This document shows positions 1 to 6,671 of a stretch of 9,511 nucleotides of DNA, one piece after another. Under the pieces are notes generated by a model. That model worked only from the letters and a program-made list of their open reading frames with translations. It was not told the DNA's origin and did not search any database. The stretch spans positions 1 through 9,511 of the forward strand of contig NZ_JBFXIO010000191.1 in the NCBI RefSeq assembly GCF_050175855.1, in the 5' to 3' direction. The translations under genes were made by a program, and so were the position numbers. Each line of letters begins with the position of its first letter. Position 1 is the first letter of the stretch. Source of the DNA: Piscinibacter sp050175855. GTDB lineage: Bacteria; Pseudomonadota; Gammaproteobacteria; Burkholderiales; Burkholderiaceae_C.

Positions 1-390
1 CTGGTGGAGCTGAACCTGCGTGCGCCGCTGGGCCGATGGGGGCTGGAGTCGGAGCACCGCCTCGAACGCAATGCCATCGTCGCGCCGGACGGCCGCCGTG
101 CCCTGGCCGACACGGCGCTGCAGTGGCTGGGCGTGCTGCACTTCGATGCGCGCGACTCGCTGCGCGCGGTCTGGCAATCGACGCGCTTCGTTCGCTACGG
201 CAGCGGCGAGGCGCTGGCGCCTGCCGACGAGCGCGGCCGCGTCGCGTCGCTGGTCTTCATGCGCCGCGTGGGGCCCGGTCGCAGCTTCGCGCTGGGCTTG
301 AGCCGGCAGAGCACGCGGCCGTCGCCCACGGCGCCGGCGCAATGGGAGCGCGAGGCCTTCGCCAAGCTCTCGTTCGAGCTGGGATCCTGA
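1..390 (+). CDS. C-terminal part of a possible outer-membrane beta-barrel protein (5' end outside window)
   Basis: Frame 1 is open from the first base to TGA at 388-390, giving 129 visible residues. The GTG at 4 is not a convincing start because the frame is already open upstream and no ribosome site is visible, so I treat the gene as truncated by the window edge. No family is recognised with confidence. The visible part alternates charged and hydrophobic residues in strand-length stretches separated by turns (RWGLESEHRL, TALQWLGVLHFDA, VASLVFMRRV, SFALGLSRQST) and ends AFAKLSFELGS, which resembles the last strands of an outer-membrane beta-barrel. It faces the RRM gene tail to tail across the terminator hairpin at 421-440. 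Barrel assignment is inference; a soluble beta-rich protein is also possible. Confidence 0.6.
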   Translation: MVELNLRAPLGRWGLESEHRLERNAIVAPDGRRALADTALQWLGVLHFDARDSLRAVWQSTRFVRYGSGEALAPADERGRVASLVFMRRVGPGRSFALGLSRQSTRPSPTAPAQWEREAFAKLSFELGS

Positions 391-420
391 AGCACGCGCG
401 CTGCGCCGCTGCCAATGAAA

Positions 421-440
421 ACGGGCGCCGAAGCGCCCGT
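421..440 (-). terminator. Rho-independent terminator with UUCG loop for the RRM gene
   Basis: A perfect 8-bp inverted repeat, ACGGGCGC at 421-428 and GCGCCCGT at 433-440, encloses a 4-nt loop. Read on the minus strand the loop is TTCG, a very stable tetraloop, and the stem runs straight into TTTTC. That matches an intrinsic terminator 25 nt after the stop of the minus-strand RRM gene. On the plus strand the hairpin is followed only by CTTGTCG, so termination of the incoming gene ending at 390 would be weaker. Confidence 0.85.
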
Positions 441-465
441 CTTGTCGTGTGAAGCTGGCAAAGGC

Positions 466-948
466 TCAGTAGCCGCCGCGGCCGCCGCCACCACCGCCGT
501 AGCCGCCACCACCGCCCGAGCGGCCACCGCCACCGCCGTAGCCGCCACCACCGGAGCGCCCACCGCCGCCACCACCGTAGCCGCCGCCACCGCCACCGCC
601 GCCGTAGCCACCACCGCCCGAGCGGCCGCCGCCACCGCCGTAGCCGCCACCGCCGCCGTATCCACCGCGGCTGCCGCCGCCGAAGCCACCCGGGCGCTCC
701 TCGCGCGGACGGGCCTCATTGACGACGACCGCACGGCCGGCCAGGGCCTGGCCGTTCATGCCGTTGATGGCCGACTGCGCTTCGGCGTCCGAGCCCATCT
801 CGACAAAACCGAAGCCCTTCGAGCGGCCGGTTTCGCGGTCCATCATGACCTTGGCGGACGTGACGGTGCCGAACTGCGAGAACGACTGTTGAAGGTCCTC
901 GTCGCGGATGGAGTAGGCGAGGTTGCCGACGTAGAGTTTGTTGCCCAT
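466..948 (-). CDS. Glycine-rich RRM RNA-binding protein
   Basis: The gene encodes 160 residues. Residues 1-82 form one RNA recognition motif, with RNP2 LYVGNL at 5-10 and RNP1 KGFGFVEM at 44-51, whose aromatic side chains stack on single-stranded RNA in this family. Residues 86-160 are an almost pure Gly tail broken by seven Tyr (97, 103, 115, 124, 137, 150, 160) and a few Arg-Ser or Arg-Gly steps. Such short RRM proteins occur in cyanobacteria and many proteobacteria and are often cold-induced. I chose the ATG at 948 because the RRM begins there (MGNKLYVGNL) and AAAGGGG lies about 7 nt upstream; an in-frame start at 1011 would add 21 residues unlike the family. It has its own terminator and is divergent from the marC-like gene. 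RNA target unknown; cold regulation is inferred from relatives. Confidence 0.93.
   Translation of the reverse strand: MGNKLYVGNLAYSIRDEDLQQSFSQFGTVTSAKVMMDRETGRSKGFGFVEMGSDAEAQSAINGMNGQALAGRAVVVNEARPREERPGGFGGGSRGGYGGGGGYGGGGGRSGGGGYGGGGGGGGYGGGGGGRSGGGGYGGGGGRSGGGGGYGGGGGGRGGY
469..665. repeat. Triplet-rich imperfect tandem repeats coding the Gly tail
   Basis: This stretch consists of GCC/ACC/CCG triplets (minus-strand GGC/GGT codons) punctuated by GTA (Tyr) and GAGCGG or GAGCGC (Arg-Ser). Two near-identical segments start at about 499 and 604, each running GTAGCC, then the CCGCCCGAGCGG block, then back to GTAGCCGCC. They differ by one 3-nt unit plus substitutions. All length changes I can see are multiples of three, so the reading frame is kept. 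Confidence 0.75.
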
Positions 949-1163
949 GGGAGAGCCCCTTTCAAAGACCTGCAGAACATGTGGAGCTTCTACCCATCGT
1001 GAACCATTCAAGCGAAGGCGCCGCGTCCATGCACAGGCTGACGAATATAAGTGAACTGCGCAAAAGTACGTACCGTGTCAAGCGAGAAAGTGTTGTTTTC
1101 GGGCTGACGCGCGACCTGAGCGTGCGATCGGCCGCCAGGGCGCGCCGGGCCTAGGATCCGGGC
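949..1163. promoter_or_regulatory. Divergent intergenic region between the RRM and MarC-family genes
   Basis: This 215-nt gap has no credible gene and is visibly more AT-rich than its surroundings, mostly at 1040-1100. On the minus strand there is a perfect TTGACA (1081 down to 1076) and, 26 nt further on, TATATT (1049 down to 1044). The spacing is too long for the two to form one sigma-70 promoter, so each may belong to a different promoter or TATATT may act with a weak -35. Starting from TATATT, the RRM transcript would carry a leader of roughly 90 nt. An 8-bp palindrome, GTACGTAC, lies at 1066-1073. Promoter function is inference. Confidence 0.45.
1152..1157 (+). promoter_or_regulatory. 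-10-like TAGGAT (also containing AGGA) just before the MarC-family start
   Basis: TAGGAT ends 6 nt before the ATG at 1164. As a -10 box it would start the transcript at or next to the A of the ATG, giving a leaderless mRNA. The same bases contain AGGA with 7 nt to the start codon, which also reads as a Shine-Dalgarno site. The two readings exclude each other for a single transcript. No good -35 is visible at 16-18 nt spacing. Confidence 0.4.
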
Positions 1164-1802
1164 ATGGACCTGTTCAAGCCGCTGATCGCCCTGCTGGCCA
1201 TCGTCAATCCGATAGGGGTTATCCCTTTCTTCATCCATTTCACCCAGGGTTTCAGCCGCGAGCAGCGCGCGCGCACCATCCGGGTGTCCGCGTTCAGTGC
1301 GTTCTGCGTGATCGCGGTGAGCGCCCTGGCAGGCATCAAGATCATCGAGTTTTTCGGCATATCGCTGGCCTCGTTCCAGGTCGGCGGCGGCATGCTGCTG
1401 CTGATCTCCTCGCTGCAGATGCTCCATGCGCAGCCGGCCGAAGGCCGCAAGGAAGACGTCACCGCCGGCGACAGCAAGGTCGATGCCGGCGACAGCATCG
1501 CCGTGGTGCCGCTGACCATTCCGCTGCTGACCGGCCCGGCAACCATCTCCACCATGGTCATCTACGCCGACAAGACGCGCCACTGGTGGGAGCTCGGCGT
1601 GCTGGTCGGCTACGGCGTGGTGATCGGCCTGGCGGTGTGGGCGGCGTTCAGCCTGTCCGGCCGCATCGCCCGCGTGCTCGGGCAGACCGGCATCAACGTG
1701 ATGACGCGACTGATGGGCCTGATCCTGGCGGCGCTGGCGGTCGAGGTGATGAGCGACGGTCTGGTCAAGCTGTTCCCGGTGCTCGCCGCCGCGCTGCGCT
1801 GA
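1164..1802 (+). CDS. MarC-family (UPF0056) integral membrane protein
   Basis: A full-length family member of 212 residues with about six membrane helices (roughly 3-25, 42-62, 68-90, 113-135, 142-165, 184-208). Family hallmarks are the helix-1 motif NPIGVIPFF at 15-23 and its inverted counterpart VVPLTIPLLTGPATIS at 114-129, with a polar loop between them at about 90-112. MarC/YchE/YhgN proteins are inner-membrane proteins. Some relatives (SnatA) transport small amino acids, and MarC itself was once linked to multidrug resistance, a link not upheld later, so the substrate is open. The start is supported by the motif distance and by AGGA at 1153-1156. It is followed after 48 nt by the GMC oxidoreductase gene on the same strand; no functional tie between them is evident. 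Confidence 0.92.
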   Translation: MDLFKPLIALLAIVNPIGVIPFFIHFTQGFSREQRARTIRVSAFSAFCVIAVSALAGIKIIEFFGISLASFQVGGGMLLLISSLQMLHAQPAEGRKEDVTAGDSKVDAGDSIAVVPLTIPLLTGPATISTMVIYADKTRHWWELGVLVGYGVVIGLAVWAAFSLSGRIARVLGQTGINVMTRLMGLILAALAVEVMSDGLVKLFPVLAAALR

Positions 1803-1820
1803 GCTGGGCGGCGCTGCTCC

Positions 1821-1826
1821 TATCAT
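1821..1826 (+). promoter_or_regulatory. -10-like TATCAT in the gap before the GMC gene
   Basis: The 48-nt gap after the MarC-family gene contains TATCAT followed by CG, 24 nt before the ATG at 1851. It could give the GMC/EAL pair a promoter of their own. GAGGG at 1841-1845, 5 nt from the ATG, is the likely ribosome site. No convincing -35 is seen. Confidence 0.35.
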
Positions 1827-1850
1827 CGCGGCCACGACACGAGGGCTGGG

Positions 1851-3530
1851 ATGAGCGAGAACCGCTACGACTACATCGTCTGTGGCGCTGGCACGGCCGG
1901 CTGCCTGCTGGCCAACCGGCTCAGCGCGGACAAGACCAAGCGCGTGCTGCTGGTCGAGGCCGGCGGCAATGACGACTACCTGTGGGTGCACATCCCGGTC
2001 GGTTATCTCTACTGCATCGGCAACCCGCGCACCGACTGGCTCTACGCCACCGATCCCGACCCCGGCCTGAACGGCCGCTCGCTGCGCTACCCGCGCGGCA
2101 AGGTGCTGGGCGGCTGCTCCAGCATCAACGGCATGATCTACATGCGCGGCCAGGCACGCGACTACGATCACTGGGGTGCGCTGGGCAACGAGGGGTGGAG
2201 CTGGGCCGAGTGCCTGCCCTACTTCCTCAGGCACGAAGACTTCCACAAGGGCGCCGACGCCTTCCACGCCGCCCCGGGCTTCGACCCCAGCGGTGCGCGC
2301 CAGGGCGGCGAGTGGCGGGTGGAGAAGCAGCGGCTGCGCTGGGAGATCCTCGACGCCTTTGCGCAGGCCGCGCAGCAGGCCGGCATCCCGGAGAGCGACG
2401 ACTTCAACCGCGGCGACAACGAAGGCGTGGGCTACTTCGAGGTCAACCAGCGCGCCGGCGTGCGCTGGAACGCCACCAAGGCCTTCCTGCGCCCGGTGCA
2501 GCAGCGCGACAACCTGCAGGTCTGGACCGGCGCGCACGTTCGCCGGCTGCTGCTCGCGCACCGCGACAGCCAGGGTTCGTGGGACGGCTCGCGCCGCGCC
2601 GTCGGCATCGAAGTGGTGCCGCAAGGCGGTGGCGCGCCGATGCAGGCCCGGCTGCGGGAAGGCGGCGAGGTGGTCCTGGCCACCGGCGCGATCGGCACGC
2701 CGCAGATCCTGCAGCTCTCGGGCATCGGGCCCGCAGCGCTGCTCGGCCAGCACGGCATCACGGTCGAGCACGCGCTCGCCGGCGTCGGCGAAAACCTGCA
2801 GGACCATCTTCAGATCCGCGCGGTGTTCCAGGTCGACGGCGTGACCACGCTGAACACCCTGGCCAATTCCTGGTGGGGCAAGTCGCGCATCGGCCTGGAG
2901 TACCTGCTCAAGCGCAGCGGGCCGATGAGCATGGCGCCCTCGCAGCTGGGCGCGTTCACGAAGAGCGACGCGGCCCAGCCGCATGCCAACCTCGAGTACC
3001 ACGTGCAGCCACTGTCGCTCGACGCCTTCGGTCAGCCGCTGCACCGCTTCCCGGCCTTCACCGCGAGCGTGTGCAACCTCAACCCGGCCAGCCGCGGCTC
3101 GGTGCGCATCCGCACGCCGGACGCGGCCGACGCGCCGAGCATCGCGCCCAACTACCTCTCCACCGACGAAGACCGGCGCATCGCCGCCGAGTCGCTGCGC
3201 CTGACGCGGCGCATCGTCGCCCAGCCGGCGCTGGCCAGGTACCGCCCGCGCGAATACAAGCCCGGCGTGCAGTTCCAGACCGACGAGGAACTGGCGCGCC
3301 TGGCCGGCGACATCGGCACGACCATCTTCCACCCGGTGGGCACGGCGAAGATGGGGCCGGCCGATGATCCCGCCGCGGTGGTCGATGCGCGGCTGCGGGT
3401 GCACGGCGTGTCCGGGCTGCGCGTGGCCGACGCCAGCGTGATGCCCACCATCACCAGCGGCAACACCAACTCGCCGACGCTGATGATCGCCGAGCGCGCC
3501 GCGCAGTGGATCGCCGAGGACGGCCGCTGA
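1851..3530 (+). CDS. GMC-family FAD-dependent alcohol/choline dehydrogenase-like oxidoreductase
   Basis: At 559 residues it matches the GMC family (E. coli BetA is of similar length). The N-terminal dinucleotide fold shows GAGTAG at 12-17 and the ribose-binding acid E36 in LLVEAGG. GMC signature 1 lies around 82-100 (RGKVLGGCSSINGMIYMRG) and signature 2 at 279-293 (GAIGTPQILQLSGIG). The active-site pair is His494 (FHPVGTAKMG) and Asn538 (SGNTNSPT), with the 44-residue spacing of the His/Asn pair of choline oxidase. The residue equivalent to that enzyme's FAD-linking His is Ile92, so FAD should be bound non-covalently. Expected reaction: oxidation of a primary alcohol to the aldehyde with a quinone or other acceptor. 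No betB, betI or betaine transporter lies beside it, so choline is not supported as substrate; an AlkJ-like alcohol dehydrogenase is as likely. The next gene starts 10 nt downstream. Confidence 0.92.
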   Translation: MSENRYDYIVCGAGTAGCLLANRLSADKTKRVLLVEAGGNDDYLWVHIPVGYLYCIGNPRTDWLYATDPDPGLNGRSLRYPRGKVLGGCSSINGMIYMRGQARDYDHWGALGNEGWSWAECLPYFLRHEDFHKGADAFHAAPGFDPSGARQGGEWRVEKQRLRWEILDAFAQAAQQAGIPESDDFNRGDNEGVGYFEVNQRAGVRWNATKAFLRPVQQRDNLQVWTGAHVRRLLLAHRDSQGSWDGSRRAVGIEVVPQGGGAPMQARLREGGEVVLATGAIGTPQILQLSGIGPAALLGQHGITVEHALAGVGENLQDHLQIRAVFQVDGVTTLNTLANSWWGKSRIGLEYLLKRSGPMSMAPSQLGAFTKSDAAQPHANLEYHVQPLSLDAFGQPLHRFPAFTASVCNLNPASRGSVRIRTPDAADAPSIAPNYLSTDEDRRIAAESLRLTRRIVAQPALARYRPREYKPGVQFQTDEELARLAGDIGTTIFHPVGTAKMGPADDPAAVVDARLRVHGVSGLRVADASVMPTITSGNTNSPTLMIAERAAQWIAEDGR

Positions 3531-3540
3531 CAGCCCCGCC

Positions 3541-5838
3541 GTGACCGTCGACTGGGTCTACGCCGCCAACGCTGCCGTCTGCCTCGGCTGCGGCGCCGCG
3601 CTGTTGCTGGCGTGGCGGCGCGACCACGAGCAGGCCTTCCTGCGCATGATGGGCCTGGCATTCCTGCTGCATGCGGCGCTGGCCCCGGCCTACGCGCTGA
3701 TGCAGTCGGCGCAGCCGGCCGTGCATCTGAGCGGGCTGGCCGTGCTGGTCGGTGTGGCCGTGCTGTCGGCCGGGCTGATCCTCATGGGCGTGAGCTACCT
3801 CGCCGAGCGGCCGCTGACGCGGCGCGAGCAGCGCATCGTGGCGCTGGTGCTGGTCATTGGCGCGCTGGCGCTGCTGCCGCTGGGCCCGCCGCAGGCGGTG
3901 GTGACGCCCGCACTGCTCAATGCGCTGTTCGGCGCGGCCGCGCTGGTCTGGCTGTGGCCGCGCGGCGGGGCGGAGCGCCTGTCGGGCGTGCTGCTGGTGG
4001 CGCTGGCGCTCAACGCGCTGCAGGTGTTCGTGGTCGGGCCCGAAGTTGCCGAGCGGCAGCTGGTGATGGGCATGGTGCTGCGGCTGGGCGTGACGCTGGC
4101 GCTGCTGCACGCGGCCGGCCGCCGCTCCGCCGAGGCCTCGCAGCTGGCCCGGGTGCGATTCGAGCGCCTGACCGAGCACTCGCACCAGGGCGTGGCGGTG
4201 ATCCGCGGCGAACATATGCTCTACGCCAACCCGGCGCTGCTGCGCATCTACGGCCTGGGCTCGCTGCAGGAGGTGCGCACGCTGTGGCGCGAGGCCACCA
4301 TGCCCGAGGCCGAGCGGGCCGCCGGCCGCGAGCGCCACCGCCGGCTGCTCTGCGGCGAGACCGATCGCGAGGACTGGTCGGGCCTGCGCTACCGCTTCGA
4401 CGGCACGCCGATCCGGCTGCGCTTCTCGGCGTGGCGCGTCGACTGGGACGGCGAGCCCGCCGAGCAGGTGGTGGTCAGCGACGAGACGGCCGAGCACGAC
4501 GCCACCGCCGCGCTGCTGCACCAGGCCACCCACGATGAGCTGACCGGCCTGCCCAACCGCAGCGCGCTGCTGGCGCGGCTGCGCGAGCTGTGTGCGGCCG
4601 AGGCCGGCTTTGCGCTGCTGCTGCTCGACGTCGACCGTTTCAAGCTCTTCAACGAGGCCCATGGCCCGTCGGTCGGCGATGCGGTGCTGCGCGCGCTGGC
4701 GGTGCAGCTCGCGCGCAGCCAGCAGGGCCATGCCGAGACCATGCGGCTGGGCGAGGACGAGTTCGCGCTGCTGGCGCCGGCCGACGATCCCGAGCGCGCC
4801 GCCTACGAGCTGGCCCGCCGCGTGCGCGACCTGCTGGCCGTGCCGCTGGCGCTGCCGGGGCACGAGTTCTTCCTCGACGCCTCGATGGGCGTGGCGCTGC
4901 ACCCGGTGCACGGCCGCGGCGCCGAGGCCCTGCTGCGCGCCGCCAACGCCGCGATGCACGAGGCCAAGAGCGTGCCCGGCACCTCGCTGCAGTTCGCCGA
5001 GGAGCGCTTCGAGCGCGGCTCGGGCGTCACGCTGCTGGCCGAGCAGGCCCTGCGTGCCGGCCTGAAGAACGAGGAGTTCAGCCTCGTCTACCAGCCCAAG
5101 GTGGAGGTGCGCAGCGCCGCGCGGCCGCCGCGGCTGGTCGGGTTCGAGGCACTGGTGCGCTGGGATCCGCCCGGCCGCGGCCGCATCTCGCCGCTGGAGT
5201 TCGTGCCGGCCTCGGAGCGCACCGGCATGGTCCGCGCGCTCGGCACGCTGATCCTCGACCGTGCCTGCGCGCAGCTGGCGCAGTGGCGGCGCGACTTCGG
5301 CCATGCCGTGCCGGTGGCGGTGAACGTCTCGCCGCTGCAGCTGCTCGACCCCGACTTCGCCGACGAGGTGCTGCACGTGCTCGACCGCCACGGCGTGCCG
5401 CCGGCGCTGCTGTCCCTGGAGATCACCGAGAGCGTGGCGGTCGCCCACATGGATCACGCGCGCGGGCGCATCGCGCGGCTGCGCGCACACGGCATCGAGG
5501 TCGCGCTCGACGACTTCGGCACCGGCTTCTCGTCGCTGAACATGCTGCGCAGCCTGCCGCTGCACACGGTGAAGATCGATCGCAGCCTGGTCGAGCCGCT
5601 GCCGGCGCCCGACGCCACCGCGGTGGTCAAGGCGATCTGCGACCTCGCCACCACGCTGGATCTCGACGTGATCGCCGAAGGCGTGGAGTCGCCGGCGCAG
5701 TCGGAGGCGCTGCGCGCGGCCGGTTGCCGCCTGATGCAGGGCTACCTGTTCGCGCGGCCGCTGGCGCCAGCCGAAGCGGCCCGGTGGCTGGACCGGGCCG
5801 AGCCCGGTGCGTCCGCGGCCCTCAGGCTGCCAGGCTGA
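3541..5838 (+). CDS. Membrane sensor with PAS, degenerate GGDEF and intact EAL: probable c-di-GMP phosphodiesterase
   Basis: A 765-residue protein. About seven membrane helices lie in residues 5-192, then PAS (about 204-318, with ANPALLRIYG), GGDEF (about 327-490) and EAL (about 502-750). The GGDEF domain keeps the metal Asp363, Asn371 and Asp380, but its signature is GEDEF (404-408) with Glu for the second Gly, and the RxxD inhibition site is absent (QGHA). The EAL domain keeps E536-A-L, Asn595, Glu627, the DDFGTG loop at 657-662, Lys678 and Glu713, the residues needed to hydrolyse c-di-GMP to pGpG. It is therefore probably a phosphodiesterase, the GGDEF part perhaps only binding GTP, as shown for some relatives. 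The GTG at 3541 is chosen because helix 1 follows at once; the ATG at residue 36 would remove that helix. It starts 10 nt after the GMC stop without a clear ribosome site, suggesting translational coupling. Its end overlaps the opposing gene. Confidence 0.93.
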   Translation: MTVDWVYAANAAVCLGCGAALLLAWRRDHEQAFLRMMGLAFLLHAALAPAYALMQSAQPAVHLSGLAVLVGVAVLSAGLILMGVSYLAERPLTRREQRIVALVLVIGALALLPLGPPQAVVTPALLNALFGAAALVWLWPRGGAERLSGVLLVALALNALQVFVVGPEVAERQLVMGMVLRLGVTLALLHAAGRRSAEASQLARVRFERLTEHSHQGVAVIRGEHMLYANPALLRIYGLGSLQEVRTLWREATMPEAERAAGRERHRRLLCGETDREDWSGLRYRFDGTPIRLRFSAWRVDWDGEPAEQVVVSDETAEHDATAALLHQATHDELTGLPNRSALLARLRELCAAEAGFALLLLDVDRFKLFNEAHGPSVGDAVLRALAVQLARSQQGHAETMRLGEDEFALLAPADDPERAAYELARRVRDLLAVPLALPGHEFFLDASMGVALHPVHGRGAEALLRAANAAMHEAKSVPGTSLQFAEERFERGSGVTLLAEQALRAGLKNEEFSLVYQPKVEVRSAARPPRLVGFEALVRWDPPGRGRISPLEFVPASERTGMVRALGTLILDRACAQLAQWRRDFGHAVPVAVNVSPLQLLDPDFADEVLHVLDRHGVPPALLSLEITESVAVAHMDHARGRIARLRAHGIEVALDDFGTGFSSLNMLRSLPLHTVKIDRSLVEPLPAPDATAVVKAICDLATTLDLDVIAEGVESPAQSEALRAAGCRLMQGYLFARPLAPAEAARWLDRAEPGASAALRLPG

Positions 5839-6571
5839 TCAGCGAGCCGGACGGGCCCTCGCTCGCGGCCTCGCCGCCGCGCAGCGCGCTGGCCAGCCGG
5901 CGCAGGAAGCTGCCGAGCTGATCGGCGCTGCCGCTCGCAGCGGCGCTCTCTGCGGGCTGCAGAGCAGTCATCAGGCGGCGAAAGGCGGCCAGCAGGGGTG
6001 ATTCGGTCGCGGTCTCGGGCGTACCGGCGGTGCCCGTCTGCTGCGATACCTGCAGCTCGATCGTGGTCATCGACAGCGAGGCGCTGGTGCGGTCGCCCTC
6101 GACGCTGAGCTCGATCGATGCCGTGCTCAAATTGGCACTGAGCGTGGTCGAGGATGTGTTCGCGATCGCGGCAGCGGGGCGGCTCACCTCGCCAGCGAGG
6201 CGTTCGACGCGCTGCGCCAGATCGTCGTAGCCGCGGCGCGCGCCGTGCAGGCCGTGGCCGTGCCCGCCGCTGCCGCGCAGCGCGTCGGCCAGTTCGTGGG
6301 CGAAGGCGCGCGCGCTGTCCTTCAGCTCGCGGCTGGGCTCGACGGGCTGGTTGGCGGGCTGGTTGGTGGGCATCAGGCTGCGCAGCGCCTCGGTCATTGC
6401 AGCCACCAGCGGGTGGCTGCGCTCGGTGTGGCGCGCGGGGGCGGAGTCGGCCTCGTCGTGGCCGCGATGCCGCAGAGAGCGCTCGGGGCGCGCGGCACGC
6501 TCGGCCGCGCGGCTGGCGGCAGCGGCGTCGAACGACGAGGGGCGGGCGGCGTGGCAGCAGGAAGCGTGCAT
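5822..6571 (-). CDS. Unrecognised 249-residue protein with paired IEL(S/Q)V motifs
   Basis: I do not recognise a family. The start at 6571 (MHASCCHAAR) is well supported: AAGGAG lies 6 nt upstream, whereas an in-frame ATG at 6586 precedes that site and would bury it. Seen in the protein: a Cys-Cys pair at 5-6; an Ala/Arg-rich N-terminal third; a helical-looking stretch at 55-66; a Gly/His patch (SGGHGHGLHG) at 101-110; and a charged helix at about 112-130. Next comes a Ser/Thr-rich strand-like section with IELSV at 153-157 and IELQV at 171-175, then a C-terminal part with two similar amphipathic helices (LLAAFRRLMTALQ at 193-205, LGSFLRRLASALR at 219-231). There is no signal peptide or membrane helix, so it is probably cytoplasmic. 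It converges on the EAL gene with a 17-nt overlap and is divergent from the hydrolase gene. That it is a real gene rests on the ribosome site, its composition and the lack of a competing gene. Confidence 0.75.
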   Translation of the reverse strand: MHASCCHAARPSSFDAAAASRAAERAARPERSLRHRGHDEADSAPARHTERSHPLVAAMTEALRSLMPTNQPANQPVEPSRELKDSARAFAHELADALRGSGGHGHGLHGARRGYDDLAQRVERLAGEVSRPAAAIANTSSTTLSANLSTASIELSVEGDRTSASLSMTTIELQVSQQTGTAGTPETATESPLLAAFRRLMTALQPAESAAASGSADQLGSFLRRLASALRGGEAASEGPSGSLISLAA

Positions 6572-6577
6572 CGGCAA

Positions 6578-6583
6578 CTCCTT
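6578..6583 (-). promoter_or_regulatory. Strong ribosome-binding site deciding the start at 6571
   Basis: CTCCTT on the plus strand reads AAGGAG on the minus strand, 6 nt before the ATG at 6571. It is the best Shine-Dalgarno match in the window, and it lies inside the longer reading that would begin at 6586, so it argues for the shorter protein. Confidence 0.8.
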
Positions 6584-6671
6584 CACGGTAGTGCCCGGGT
6601 TTTCGTCGTGCAGGGTGCGCAGGCTGAGTCAGTCGTGGTAACCGAGTGCTGCTGCACGGCACACTTCGGGC

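Noticed and set aside
469..665. Possible CRISPR array or minisatellite
   Set aside because: The repeat is explained fully by Gly/Tyr/Arg-Ser codons of the RRM tail; there are no unique spacers.
415..1002. A 195-codon open frame on the plus strand over the RRM gene
   Set aside because: Its Ala/Thr/Val monotony is the mirror of the glycine-codon tract; the RRM on the other strand has motifs, a ribosome site and a terminator.
1008..3404. A 798-codon open frame on the minus strand
   Set aside because: Composition is His/Arg/Gln/Ala-rich and it runs across two well-supported genes (MarC family and GMC); long antisense frames are expected in DNA this rich in G+C.
1851..3530. Naming the GMC gene betA (choline dehydrogenase)
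   Set aside because: No betaine aldehyde dehydrogenase, BetI repressor or choline transporter is adjacent, and the family covers many alcohols.
3451..5565. A 704-codon open frame on the minus strand
   Set aside because: It is the antisense shadow of the PAS/GGDEF/EAL gene, whose domains and catalytic residues are unmistakable.
6572..6586. Upstream start of the 249-residue protein at 6586
   Set aside because: The extra codons are the ribosome-binding site itself read as protein.
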